From positions 3,782,001 through 3,846,000 of the forward strand of contig NZ_AP023354.1 in assembly GCF_018324685.1 (NCBI RefSeq): DNA of 64,000 bases, read 5' to 3'. Each line of letters opens with the position of its first letter. The stretch's first letter is position 1. This document shows, piece by piece, positions 42,853 through 51,666 of this stretch. Position numbers and translations under genes: made by a program. The DNA comes from Actinocatenispora sera (GTDB lineage: Bacteria; Actinomycetota; Actinomycetes; Mycobacteriales; Micromonosporaceae). The notes beneath the pieces were generated by a model. The model was not told the DNA's origin, did not search any database, and saw nothing but the letters and a program-made list of their open reading frames with translations.

Positions 42853-43677
42853 TCAGCAGCTGAGCACGGCGAGGGCGACCGTCCCGGCCAGCTCGACGCA
42901 GGCGCCGAGCACGTCACCGGTGATGCCACCGAGCCGGCGGGTGACGTGCCGGACCAGCAGCAGCGCGGCGGCCAGGCCGAGCACCACCGCGAGCGGACCG
43001 AGCCACGGCCGGGTTGGGTCGGCGGCCAGGCCGATCGCGGCCAGCGGCACCGCGCCCACCGCCACCAGCCACGCCGGTACGGTGCCGGCGACCAGGGCGC
43101 CGAGCCCCTCCGGCCGGGCCGCCGGGACGCCGCGGCGGCAGGCCGCCGTTACCGCGAGCCGGCCGGTACCGGCCGCCACCAGCAGCGTGGCGAGCAGCGC
43201 CAGCGGTGGCCGGTCGCCGACCGCCACCACCGCCGCGACCTGCCCGGCCAGGGCCAGGACCAGCGCCACCACGCCGAACGGCCCGATGTCGGAGCGTTTC
43301 ATGATGGCGAGCGCACGGTCCCGGTCGGCGTAGGAGCCGAGCGCGTCGACGGTGTCGGCCAGCCCGTCGAGATGCAGCGCGCGGGTCGCGAGCACGGCGC
43401 CGAGCACCACCGCCACCGCGAGCACGCCGACCGGTGCGCCGGCCAGCCGGAGCAGCAGTGCGAGCCCGGTCAGTACCGCACCGAGCGCCGCGCCCACCGT
43501 CGGCGCCAGCGCCATCGCGCCGCGCGCCGTCGCGCGGTCCACCCGGCCGACCGGTACCGGCAGCACCGTGAACGTGCTCACCGACAGGCGGGCCGCGGCG
43601 AGCAGCACGGCGCCGCTCGGCCCGCCGCCTGCCGGATCCGGCGGCGCGGTCGGATCGTGCGGGGTCGGATCAGGCAT
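42853..43677 (-). CDS. cobS: Adenosylcobinamide-GDP ribazoletransferase (cobalamin synthase)
   Basis: Integral membrane enzyme joining adenosylcobinamide-GDP and alpha-ribazole in the last stage of B12 assembly. It has 274 residues. The family start is visible as LSVSTFTVLPVPVGRVDRATARGAM, followed by LHLDGLADTVDAL (metal-binding Asp cluster) and MKRSDIGPFGVVALVLAL. Several hydrophobic helices. The ATG at 43677 lies inside the 3' end of the cobU-cobT gene (8-bp overlap), so the two are coupled. Confidence 0.95.
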   Translation of the reverse strand: MPDPTPHDPTAPPDPAGGGPSGAVLLAAARLSVSTFTVLPVPVGRVDRATARGAMALAPTVGAALGAVLTGLALLLRLAGAPVGVLAVAVVLGAVLATRALHLDGLADTVDALGSYADRDRALAIMKRSDIGPFGVVALVLALAGQVAAVVAVGDRPPLALLATLLVAAGTGRLAVTAACRRGVPAARPEGLGALVAGTVPAWLVAVGAVPLAAIGLAADPTRPWLGPLAVVLGLAAALLLVRHVTRRLGGITGDVLGACVELAGTVALAVLSC

Positions 43678-45724
43678 GTACCGCTTCGGCGGCGCCCGGC
43701 TCGCGCAGGGTGGCGGCGAGCGCGAGCGCCGGTTGCAGCACGCCGACCGCGGTCAGCGCGGTGCAGCCGTCGCCGAGGCCCAGGCCGAGGTCCAGCACGG
43801 TGTCGAAACCGAGCAGGTCGGCGACGGTACGCACCGCGGGGGAGCGGCCGTGGTCGGGGATCAGGCACCACCACGGCGAGCTCGGCGCGATGTCGCGCGC
43901 CAGCACCATCGCGGTCGCCGCCGCCGGGTTGTCGACCACCACCGGTACGTGCCGGACCGCCGCGCCGATGATCAGCCCGGTCAGCGCCGCGAGGTCCGGC
44001 CCGCCGAGCATCGCCAGCAGCGACCGGCTGTCGCGGGACCGCAGCCGGACCCGGTGCAGCGCGTCCCGCGCGGCGACACAGCGCTCGATCCAGGCCGCGT
44101 CGTCGACCCGGCCGGACTCGCCCACCACCCGGCCGAGCAGGCTGGCCGGCTCGTTGCCGGTCGCCGCCGCGAGCACCGCCGCCGACACCGTCTGCACCCC
44201 GGCCCCGCAGGCCGCCGGTACGAGCAGCTGCACGCCCTCGTCGGCGGCCCGCTCGGCGAGCGAGCGACCCAGCTCGAACGCCGCGTCGACCTGCTCGGCG
44301 GTCAGCACGTCGGTGGTCTCCATCGCCGGCACCGCCTCGGCTTCGGCGGGCAGGTCCGCCACGGTCACCGCGGCGCCGACCCGGTCGGCGAGCCGGGCCA
44401 GCGGTGCCGTACCGGCGCGGACCCGGTCGATCGTGCGCTGCGCCGGCGGGTCACCGGCCCGGGCGCCGCCGTCGTGGTCGGCGCCGACGACGACCACCCG
44501 GATCGAGTCCCACTCGCCGGCCAGGTCGCCGGCGCCGAGCGCCCAGGCGACCGGCTCGGTCAGCGCGCCGAGCCCGGCACCACCGGTGGCGAGCGCGGTC
44601 AGCCGCTCCTCGGCGGCGTTGATGGCGATCCGGTCCGGCGGCCGGATGCCGATGATGTCGTCGTCCAGCTCGGCCGGCCCGGCGTCGACCGGCTCCGGCA
44701 TGTCGGCGCTGTCCGGCGCCGCGGCCGGCGTCGATGCCGAGCCGACCGGTTCGGTCCGAGCCTTGGCGGTGGCCGCGGCCGGTGCCGCCGAGGTCGCCGG
44801 GACGGCCGCGGCGGCGTCACCGTCGGCGGGCAGCCACAGGGTACGGCCGGCGACGACCAGCGCGACTCGGTCGCTGACGTCGGCGACCGCCCGGTTGATC
44901 GCGCCGAGCAGGTCGGCGAAGTGCCGCCCGGTCCGTGACGCGGGCACCACGGTCAGGCCGACCTCCGGGCTGACCAGGACGAGAGTGGCGGCCGGGCTCG
45001 CCGCGACCGCCGCGGCCAGCCGCGCCGGCGCGTCCGCGAGCACGGTCGTACCGGCGGCGCCGGTCTCGACCGCCCCGGTGCCGGTGGCGACCGGCTCAGC
45101 CGGCGCATCGCTGCCGGTCGCCGGCGCCGCGGCGTCCGACCCCGGGCCCGCACCCGCCGTACCGGTGCCCGTCGCCGGCTCCGTGCCGGACGCACTGCCG
45201 GTCCCCGTCGCCGGGACGGCGTCGTCGTCGCCCGTCGCCGGGACGGCCTTGTCGGTACCGCTCGCCGGGTCGGCGTCGCCACCGGTACCGGTCGCCGGGT
45301 CGGCGTCGGTCGTGGCGCGGGCGGTGGCGCTACTGCGCTTGCGGGTCGCCGCCGAGGTGCGCTTGGTGGGGCGCTTCGGCTTCGCCGGTGCGTCGTCGAC
45401 GATGCCGGCCGCCTCGAGCAGCAGCCCGGCCCAGCCGCCGAGATCGTCGACCAGCACCGCGGCGCCGGCCGGTGCGTCGGCGAGCGCCTCGATCAGCGCG
45501 TCCGGGCCGGTGGAGCAGTCGACGGTCTGCCAGGCGTCGCCGCGGCGCTCGCGGTGTGCGGCGATCCGGCGCTGCCAGTCCGGGTCGTCGGGATTCTCCC
45601 GGCCGGTGGCCAGATAGCGTCGCTCGCCGGATGCGTCGGCCAGCATCCGTTCGGCCAGGCTCGACTTGCCGGAGCTGATCCCGCCCAGTACCAGTACCCG
45701 CTGCTCGGTGGTCACGGGAGACAT
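43670..45724 (-). CDS. Fused CobU-CobT with a long repetitive insertion
   Basis: 684 residues carrying two steps of B12 nucleotide-loop assembly. CobU (adenosylcobinamide kinase/guanylyltransferase): P-loop GGISSGKSS at 14-22, YLATGRENPDDPDWQRRIAAH, VLVDDLGGW. The domain is interrupted at about 112-228 by an Ala/Thr/Pro/Gly insertion built on PATGT-like repeats, then resumes as LVSPEVGLTVVPASRTGRHF. After a second linker, CobT (nicotinate nucleotide-dimethylbenzimidazole phosphoribosyltransferase) runs from about 350: LVPAACGAGVQTVSAAVLA, VDNPAAATAMVLA, LGLGLGDGCTALTAV. Asp652 stands where CobT enzymes usually have the catalytic Glu (GEG). Coupled to cobS. Confident in both domain calls, not in CobT activity. 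Confidence 0.88.
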   Translation of the reverse strand: MSPVTTEQRVLVLGGISSGKSSLAERMLADASGERRYLATGRENPDDPDWQRRIAAHRERRGDAWQTVDCSTGPDALIEALADAPAGAAVLVDDLGGWAGLLLEAAGIVDDAPAKPKRPTKRTSAATRKRSSATARATTDADPATGTGGDADPASGTDKAVPATGDDDAVPATGTGSASGTEPATGTGTAGAGPGSDAAAPATGSDAPAEPVATGTGAVETGAAGTTVLADAPARLAAAVAASPAATLVLVSPEVGLTVVPASRTGRHFADLLGAINRAVADVSDRVALVVAGRTLWLPADGDAAAAVPATSAAPAAATAKARTEPVGSASTPAAAPDSADMPEPVDAGPAELDDDIIGIRPPDRIAINAAEERLTALATGGAGLGALTEPVAWALGAGDLAGEWDSIRVVVVGADHDGGARAGDPPAQRTIDRVRAGTAPLARLADRVGAAVTVADLPAEAEAVPAMETTDVLTAEQVDAAFELGRSLAERAADEGVQLLVPAACGAGVQTVSAAVLAAATGNEPASLLGRVVGESGRVDDAAWIERCVAARDALHRVRLRSRDSRSLLAMLGGPDLAALTGLIIGAAVRHVPVVVDNPAAATAMVLARDIAPSSPWWCLIPDHGRSPAVRTVADLLGFDTVLDLGLGLGDGCTALTAVGVLQPALALAATLREPGAAEAVHA

Positions 45725-45865
45725 CTTGACCCATGAATGGCTGCCACCGCGCGCCGGCCCGCTGCCGTCGTCGCCGCGGGACCGTACTCTTACGGAAGAT
45801 TCCGGCGGCGACCCGGCGGAGTCACGCGCAGACCAGCGGCAGTCCAGTGACGAGGAGCGTGGCCG

Positions 45866-46069
45866 ATGGCATGGATGTGGCGGTACCTGGACCAGGCCGG
45901 TGAGCCCGTCGAGGGGCCGACCGAGGTCTTCGGCAGCCAGTCGGACGCCGAGTCGTGGCTCGGCCAGTGCTGGCGTGAGCTGTCCGAGAAGGGTGTCACC
46001 ACCGTCCGGCTGGTCGAGGACGACCGCCAGGAGTACGAGATGAGCCTGCGCCCGACCGGCGCGAACTGA
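45866..46069 (+). CDS. Small conserved-type acidic protein, 67 residues
   Basis: MAWMWRYLDQAGEPVEGPTE then FGSQSDAESWLGQCWRELSEKGVTTVRLVEDDRQEYEMSLRP. A short alpha/beta protein of a type common in actinomycetes; no known function. GAGGAG about 8 nt upstream of the ATG. Divergent from cobU-cobT and ends just before a strong hairpin. Confidence 0.75.
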   Translation: MAWMWRYLDQAGEPVEGPTEVFGSQSDAESWLGQCWRELSEKGVTTVRLVEDDRQEYEMSLRPTGAN

Positions 46070-46082
46070 CCGCCGAGACGGC

Positions 46083-46112
46083 TGCGCCGCCGTGCCGGGG
46101 CACGGCGGCGCA
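46083..46112. terminator. 14-bp-stem hairpin after the 67-residue gene
   Basis: TGCGCCGCCGTGCC-GG-GGCACGGCGGCGCA, a perfect 14-bp stem between a rightward gene and the leftward aldo/keto reductase. Probable bidirectional terminator. Confidence 0.7.
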
Positions 46113-46174
46113 GGCGGTGATTCTCGGCGCGGCGCTCGCGATGGGGGCGGCGGCCGCGGTGGTCCGGCCGGGGC

Positions 46175-47173
46175 TCAGGGACGAGACGCCGGGCTCTGGG
46201 TGCGGGCCGGGTCGCGCTCGATCACCGGGTCGAGGATCTCGTCGATCTTGGCGAGCAGACCCTTGTCCAGCTTGACGCCGGCGGCCTTGACGTTGTCGCG
46301 CACCTGCTCGGGCCGCGAGGCGCCGACGATCGCGCTGGCCACGTTCGGGTTCTGCAGCACCCAGGCGACGGCGAGCTGCGCCAGGCTGAGTCCGGCTTCG
46401 GCCGCGACCGGCTCCAGCTGCTCGACCCGGGACAGCACGTCGTCGCGCATCCAGCGGGAGATCATGTCTTTCCCGCCCTTGTCGTCGGTCGCCCGGGAGC
46501 CGGCCGGCGGCTGCTGACCCACCTTGTACTTGCCGGTCAGCACGCCCTGCGCGATCGGGGAGAAGACGATCTGGCTGAGTCCGAGGTCCTCACAGGTCGG
46601 TACGACCTCGGACTCGATCACCCGCCAGATCGCGTTGTACTGCGGCTGGTTGGACACCAGCGGGATGCGCAGCTCGGCGGCGAGCTTCGCCGCGGCGCGG
46701 ATCTCCTCGGCCCGCCACTCGGACACGCCGATGTAGAGCGCCTTGCCGGACCGCACCACGTCCGCGAACGCGGTCATGGTCTCTTCCAGCGGCGTGTCGT
46801 AGTCGTACCGGTGGGCCTGGTACAGGTCGACGTGGTCGGTGCCGAGCCGGCGCAGCGAGCCGTTGATCGACTCCAGGATGTGCTTGCGCGACAGGCCGCG
46901 GTCGTTCTTGCCGGGCCCGGTCGGCCAGTAGACCTTGGTGAAGATCTCCAGCCCCTCGCGCCGCTCGCCGGCGAGCGCCTTGCCGAGCACGGTCTCGGCC
47001 CGGGTACCGGCGTACACGTCGGCGGTGTCGAAGGTGGTGATGCCCTCGTCGAGTGCGGCCCGCACGCAGGCGAGGGCGGCGTCCTCCTCGACCTGGGAGC
47101 CGTGCGTGAGCCAGTTGCCGTACGAGATCTCGGAAACGATCAGGCCGGATCGGCCAAGGTGTCGGAACTCCAT
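46175..47173 (-). CDS. Aldo/keto reductase
   Basis: NADPH-dependent carbonyl reductase of 332 residues, in the subgroup related to voltage-gated potassium channel beta subunits and YghZ. It starts MEFRHLGRSGLIVSEISYGN. The catalytic residues are in TFDTADVYAGTRAE (Asp, Tyr), KVYWPTG (Lys) and YQAHRYDYDTPLEET (His). The cofactor-binding end has VASAIVGASRPEQVRDN. Monocistronic, leftward, divergent from the lacI gene. Substrate unknown. Confidence 0.94.
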   Translation of the reverse strand: MEFRHLGRSGLIVSEISYGNWLTHGSQVEEDAALACVRAALDEGITTFDTADVYAGTRAETVLGKALAGERREGLEIFTKVYWPTGPGKNDRGLSRKHILESINGSLRRLGTDHVDLYQAHRYDYDTPLEETMTAFADVVRSGKALYIGVSEWRAEEIRAAAKLAAELRIPLVSNQPQYNAIWRVIESEVVPTCEDLGLSQIVFSPIAQGVLTGKYKVGQQPPAGSRATDDKGGKDMISRWMRDDVLSRVEQLEPVAAEAGLSLAQLAVAWVLQNPNVASAIVGASRPEQVRDNVKAAGVKLDKGLLAKIDEILDPVIERDPARTQSPASRP

Positions 47174-47354
47174 GAACCCGACCCTATCGCCGTCGTGCTG
47201 CCGGCTCAGGCGGTCGTGACCGTTCCCATCGCCGCGGCCGCCGCCCCCCGTTTGGTTCGACGCCCGTCGTATGATGCGCGCACCGCATCCCCCTTTCCGG
47301 TCTCGCTTCCGGCCCGCCGACGCGGGGAGAGTTCCCTATGAAACAAGTAGGGTA

Positions 47355-47383
47355 TTGACTCCCGGGCGGCGAGTGGGTAATCG
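47355..47383 (+). promoter_or_regulatory. Candidate promoter of the second sugar operon
   Basis: TTGACT (47355-47360), 17-bp spacer, TAATCG (47378-47383); start of transcription would be near 47390, 33 bp before lacI. GGTAA-5 bp-TAACC (47376-47390) overlaps the -10 and could be where the repressor binds. Confidence 0.5.
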
Positions 47384-47422
47384 TGTAACCAGCCATCGCG
47401 GACCAACCGGCGAGGGGGTGCG

Positions 47423-48481
47423 ATGTCGGAGAAGACGGGCCGCGCGCCCACCCAGCGCGACGTCGCCGCCGCGGCCGGTGTCTCGACCGCGACGGTGTCG
47501 TACATCCTCAGCGGCCGGCGCGACCGCGTCACGCCGGTGACACCGGAGACCCGGGACAGGGTGCTGCGGGCGGTGGAGCAGCTCGGCTACCGGCTCGACC
47601 ACTCCGCGAGGTCACTGCGGCGCCGGCGCACCGAACTGGTCTGCGTGGTGTACCGGATGCCGGACAGCCCGTGGGTCGAACGGCTCGCCGAGCAGGTGCA
47701 GGCGATCGGCGCACGGTCCGGCTACTCGATGATCGCGCTCCCGCTGCCGTCGAGCCCGCCGGCCGGGCCGGAGCAGGTGCCGCAGCCGTCGGCGCTGCGG
47801 GTGCTGCGGGAGCGGTACGTGGACGGGGCGATCGTTGCGAACGGCACCCTGATCGAGCCGGACGAGCTGCGCCGGCTCGCCGCGGGCGGCCTGTCGCTGG
47901 TGGTGTTCCACGACGCGTTGCCGCCGGCCGGGTTCGACGTGGTCGACCTGGCCCAGCGGGCCGCGCTGACCGATCTGGTCGCCCACCTGCTCGACCGGGG
48001 GCACACCCGGATCGGGTACCTCGCCCACGATGTGGAGCTCGCCGCGCCGGACGACGAGGTGCAGTCGCTGAAGTACCGGACGGTCGCGGCGGCGCTCGCC
48101 GCGGCCGGTGCACCGCTGGACCCGCGCCTGGTCGTGCCCGGCGCGGACGTGCGGGAACGCGCGTACGTCGAGACGCAGCGGTTGCTGCGCAACGAAAGGC
48201 CGCCGACCGCGCTGATCTCCTCTTCCGACCGCGGCGCGATCGACGCCATCTGGGCCGCCCGTGACCTGGGCGCCTCGGTGCCGGGCGACCTCGCGATCGC
48301 CGGCATCGGCAACGGTACCGAGGGGTCGGCCATCCGGCCGGCACTGACCACCGTCGGGCTGCCGAGGCTCGACTTCACCGTCCCGGTGACCCGGCTGTTC
48401 GAGCGCATCACGGCGCCGGACGAACTGCCGGGCGACCGGATACCCCAGCCGTGGCAGCTGATCGTGCGGGAGTCGACCTGA
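47423..48481 (+). CDS. LacI-family transcriptional regulator
   Basis: 352 residues. HTH: TQRDVAAAAGVSTATVSYIL, then hinge region GYRLDHSARSLRRRRTELVC and a sugar-binding-protein-like effector domain. First gene of a rightward operon; the binding-protein gene starts 50 bp downstream with no promoter-like sequence between, so it is probably autoregulated together with the transporter. Confidence 0.93.
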   Translation: MSEKTGRAPTQRDVAAAAGVSTATVSYILSGRRDRVTPVTPETRDRVLRAVEQLGYRLDHSARSLRRRRTELVCVVYRMPDSPWVERLAEQVQAIGARSGYSMIALPLPSSPPAGPEQVPQPSALRVLRERYVDGAIVANGTLIEPDELRRLAAGGLSLVVFHDALPPAGFDVVDLAQRAALTDLVAHLLDRGHTRIGYLAHDVELAAPDDEVQSLKYRTVAAALAAAGAPLDPRLVVPGADVRERAYVETQRLLRNERPPTALISSSDRGAIDAIWAARDLGASVPGDLAIAGIGNGTEGSAIRPALTTVGLPRLDFTVPVTRLFERITAPDELPGDRIPQPWQLIVREST

Positions 48482-48530
48482 CCCCACGGCCGATCGCACC
48501 GCCCGGCGCACCGGACGAAGGAGTCACACG

Positions 48531-49913
48531 ATGAGTGAGCGGCATCGAGCAGAGCACGCCACCGCGGCCCCGGCACCGACCGGGCCGGAGCATTCGTGGC
48601 ACGCCGGGAGTCCCGACTCCGCGGGGCCGGGCCGCGCGGCGGGCTGGACCCGGCGTGGCGTGCTCGGGTCCGCGGCGGCGCTGGGCGCCGGCGCGCTGAC
48701 GGCGTGCGGCGGCAACGCACCGAGCGACCGCGGCGGCGGCAGCGGGGACAGGACCTTCACGCTGTACTGGAACGCCGGGCACGGCTACGCCGCCTACACG
48801 AAGCTGATCGAGAAGTTCGAGTCCGACCACGGGATCACGGTCAACTGGCAGAAGTTCCAGTGGCCGGACCTGCAGACCAAGCTGGCCGCGGACATGCAGT
48901 CGGGCCAGGTGGCGGACCTGGTCGAGGACGACGGCAGCGGCTGGCCGCTGTCCTACGCCGCGACCGGCGACGCGTACCCGCTGGACGAGTTCATCGCCGC
49001 CGACGGCGAGAAGATCGGCTACCCGAACGACTGGCAGGCCAACGCGCTGCGCAACAGCCGGTACCAGGGCAAGACGTACGGCATCCCGTTGCACCTGACC
49101 TGCAACCTGCTGTTCTACAACAAGACCATGTTCGCCGCCGCCGGCATCGAGGCGCCACCGTCCACCTGGGACGAGTTCCTCGCCGTGGCGCGCAAGCTGA
49201 CCAGGGGCGACCAGTACGGCGTGGCGCTCAACTCCGACCCCGGCTACCTGTCCCCGTGGATGCTGCAGAACGGCGTGCAGTACTGGGATCCGTCGACCAG
49301 GAAGGTCATGACACCGGTACCGAAGGCGATCGAGGCGATGCGCTTCCAGCACGACCTGATCTACCGGTACAAGGTGTCGCCGGCGCCGTCGGCGACCGCC
49401 GACTACGAGGGCCCGGAGAAGCTGTTCGTGGCCAAGCGGGCCGCGATGATGATCAGCGGGCCGTGGGACTTCGTGCCGATCAAGAAGACCGCGCCGGACC
49501 TGGACTACGGCCTCGCGCTGCCGCTCAAGCGGGACGTGCGGGCCACCAACTTCGCCGGCAGCGGCGTGTTCATCCCGGCCAAGGCCAGGCACAAGGACCT
49601 CGCCTGGGACCTGATCAAGCGGCTCACCTCGCTCAGCGTGGAGAACGCGGTGACCCGGGAGACCGGCGTGACGATGCCGCGCAAGACCTGGGCGAAGCAG
49701 TCCTGGGTGCAGCAGGACAAGCAGGTCGGCGCGGTGGCCCGGGCACTGGCGTACGGGACGAGCTGGCCGAACGGGATCGACGCCACCGGCAAGGCGCCGC
49801 AGCTGGACGACGCGCTGCGCTCGGCGTACCAGTCGACCATCGTCAAGAACGGTGACCCGGCCGCCGCGGTGCGCAACTTCCGGGCCGCCGCGGCCAAGCT
49901 CGTCGGGGGCTGA
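48531..49913 (+). CDS. Sugar ABC transporter substrate-binding lipoprotein
   Basis: 460 residues. A long N-terminal region precedes a Tat-type signal (AGWTRRGVLGSAAALGAGAL) and lipobox TACG, giving a lipid-modified Cys at about residue 62. The mature domain is SBP family 1 (FTLYWNAGHGYAAYTKLIEKF; GIPLHLTCNLLFYNKTMF; AAMMISGPWDF). Followed by its two permeases. The sulfatase gene downstream suggests the ligand could be a (de)sulfated sugar or oligosaccharide. Confidence 0.94.
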   Translation: MSERHRAEHATAAPAPTGPEHSWHAGSPDSAGPGRAAGWTRRGVLGSAAALGAGALTACGGNAPSDRGGGSGDRTFTLYWNAGHGYAAYTKLIEKFESDHGITVNWQKFQWPDLQTKLAADMQSGQVADLVEDDGSGWPLSYAATGDAYPLDEFIAADGEKIGYPNDWQANALRNSRYQGKTYGIPLHLTCNLLFYNKTMFAAAGIEAPPSTWDEFLAVARKLTRGDQYGVALNSDPGYLSPWMLQNGVQYWDPSTRKVMTPVPKAIEAMRFQHDLIYRYKVSPAPSATADYEGPEKLFVAKRAAMMISGPWDFVPIKKTAPDLDYGLALPLKRDVRATNFAGSGVFIPAKARHKDLAWDLIKRLTSLSVENAVTRETGVTMPRKTWAKQSWVQQDKQVGAVARALAYGTSWPNGIDATGKAPQLDDALRSAYQSTIVKNGDPAAAVRNFRAAAAKLVGG

Positions 49914-49916
49914 GCC

Positions 49917-50825
49917 GTGGTCGCCACCGTCGAGCGCGCCCCCGCCCTGGCGCCGGTACGTCGGCGCGCGCCGATGCGGCGCCGGCAGGCCCGCACCGCG
50001 CTCGCCTTCCTCGCCCCGGCGCTGCTGTTCTTCGCGCTGCTGTTCTTCTACCCGCTGCTGCGGGAGCTGTACACCAGCCTGTTCAGCGGCCCCCGGGCCG
50101 ACGTGTACGCCGGGGTCGGCAACTACACCAAGGCGTTCGGCGATCCGGTGGCGCGGCACGCGTTCTGGGTGACCGTCCAGTACGGGCTCGGGGTCGTGGT
50201 CGGTGCGATCGCGCTGGGGCTGGTGCTCGCGGTCATCCTGAACCAGCGGATGCGGGGCCGGTCGGTGTTCCGCGGCATCCTGCTGGTGCCGTACCTGACC
50301 TCGATCGCGATCGTGGGGCTGTTGTGGCGCAACATCCTCGACCCGGACACCGGCATTCTCAACCGGGTGCTGCACAGCCTCGGCCTGCCGACCCAGAACC
50401 TGCTCGCGCAGCACCCGCTGGCCACCCTGGTGGGGGTCGCGATCTGGCAGCAGGTCGGCTACACCACGGTGCTGTTCCTGGCCGGCCTGCAGGGCATCCC
50501 GGAGCTGTACTACGAGGCGGCGGAGGTGGACGGTGCCTCGGTGTGGCGCCGGTTCCGGCACGTGACGCTGCCGCTGCTGGCGCCGACCACGCTGTTCGTG
50601 TCGGTGATCGGCGTCATCTCGGCGATGCAGGAGTTCGCGCTGCCCTACCTGGTCACCCAGGGCGGCCCGGACAACGCCAGCGACCTGTACGTGTACCAGG
50701 TGTGGAAGACCGCGTTCGGCTTCCGCGACTTCGGGTACGCCTCGGCGCTGTCCTACCTGCTGCTGATCGTGATCCTGGTGCTGTCGCTCGTCCAGCTCAA
50801 GGTGGGTTCTCGTGGCGAGTCCTGA
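49917..50825 (+). CDS. Carbohydrate ABC transporter permease (MalF-type)
   Basis: 302 residues, six helices after a basic N-terminus. LAFLAPALLFFALLFFYPLLRELYTSLFSG opens it, and the EAA loop is YYEAAEVDGASVWRRFRHVTLPLL, which contacts the ATPase. GTG start at 49917, 3 bp after the binding-protein stop. No ATPase gene is in this operon, so a shared MsiK-type ATPase elsewhere is expected, as in streptomycetes. Confidence 0.94.
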   Translation: MVATVERAPALAPVRRRAPMRRRQARTALAFLAPALLFFALLFFYPLLRELYTSLFSGPRADVYAGVGNYTKAFGDPVARHAFWVTVQYGLGVVVGAIALGLVLAVILNQRMRGRSVFRGILLVPYLTSIAIVGLLWRNILDPDTGILNRVLHSLGLPTQNLLAQHPLATLVGVAIWQQVGYTTVLFLAGLQGIPELYYEAAEVDGASVWRRFRHVTLPLLAPTTLFVSVIGVISAMQEFALPYLVTQGGPDNASDLYVYQVWKTAFGFRDFGYASALSYLLLIVILVLSLVQLKVGSRGES

Positions 50826-51660
50826 GCGCAACCGCAACGACCGGCTGTTCCCGGGCGCCCGCGGTGTCGGCTACGCCGTGGTGCTGGTGGTCTGCGTGCT
50901 GACGGTGATCCCGCTGGCGTACATGATCTCGCTGTCGCTACAGTCCGACGGCGAGATCCTGGCCGGCAACCCGGTGCTGTGGCCGGCACACCTGCACTTC
51001 GACAACTACCAGCGGCTGTTCGACGAGGTGCCGTACGCGCGGTTCTTCGTCAACAGCGTCGTGATGGCCGGCACGATCACCGTCGCCCATCTGGTCCTCG
51101 ACCCGCTCGCCGGGTACGCCTTCGCCAAGTTCTCCTTCCCGTTCAAGCGGACGCTGTTCATCGCGGTGCTGGCCACGCTGATGGTGCCGTTCTTCGTGCG
51201 GATGATCCCGGTGTACGTGCTGTTCTCGCAGCTGGGCTGGCTCAACAGCTACCAGGGGCTGGTCGTGCCGTTCCTGTGCGACGCCTACGGCATCTTCCTG
51301 ATGCGGCAGTTCCTCGCCGCGCTGCCGGACGAGCTGATCGACGCCGGCCGCGCCGACGGCGCCGGCGAGCTGCGCATCTTCGTGAGAATCGTGCTGCCGC
51401 AGGCGAAGCCGGCGCTCGCGGTGCTGGCGCTGTTCACCTTCGTGTTCCAGTGGAACAACTTCCTGTGGCCGCTGCTGGCCACCTCCACCACCGACATGCG
51501 CACGATGCCGGTCGGGCTGACCATGTTCAACCAGGAGTTCTTCACCCAGTGGAACCTGACCGCGGCCGGTGCCGTGGTGCTGTTCGTGCCCACCGCGGTG
51601 CTGTTCTTCTTCACCCAGCGATACCTCGTCCGCGGTGTCGCCCTGACCGGACTGAAGTGA
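50812..51660 (+). CDS. Carbohydrate ABC transporter permease (MalG-type)
   Basis: 282 residues. Helix 1 is GYAVVLVVCVLTVIPLAYMIS; EAA loop IDAGRADGAGELRIFVRIVLP (Asp in place of Glu-Ala); ends FTQRYLVRGVALTGLK, the family C-terminus. Overlaps the MalF-type gene by 14 bp. The right end of an IS element begins only about 7 bp after its stop codon. Confidence 0.94.
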   Translation: MASPERNRNDRLFPGARGVGYAVVLVVCVLTVIPLAYMISLSLQSDGEILAGNPVLWPAHLHFDNYQRLFDEVPYARFFVNSVVMAGTITVAHLVLDPLAGYAFAKFSFPFKRTLFIAVLATLMVPFFVRMIPVYVLFSQLGWLNSYQGLVVPFLCDAYGIFLMRQFLAALPDELIDAGRADGAGELRIFVRIVLPQAKPALAVLALFTFVFQWNNFLWPLLATSTTDMRTMPVGLTMFNQEFFTQWNLTAAGAVVLFVPTAVLFFFTQRYLVRGVALTGLK

Positions 51661-51666
51661 GGCTCG

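Noticed and set aside
45725-45865. Cobalamin riboswitch before the cobU-cobT gene
   Set aside because: The intergenic region is only 141 bp and no B12-box-like sequence is visible.
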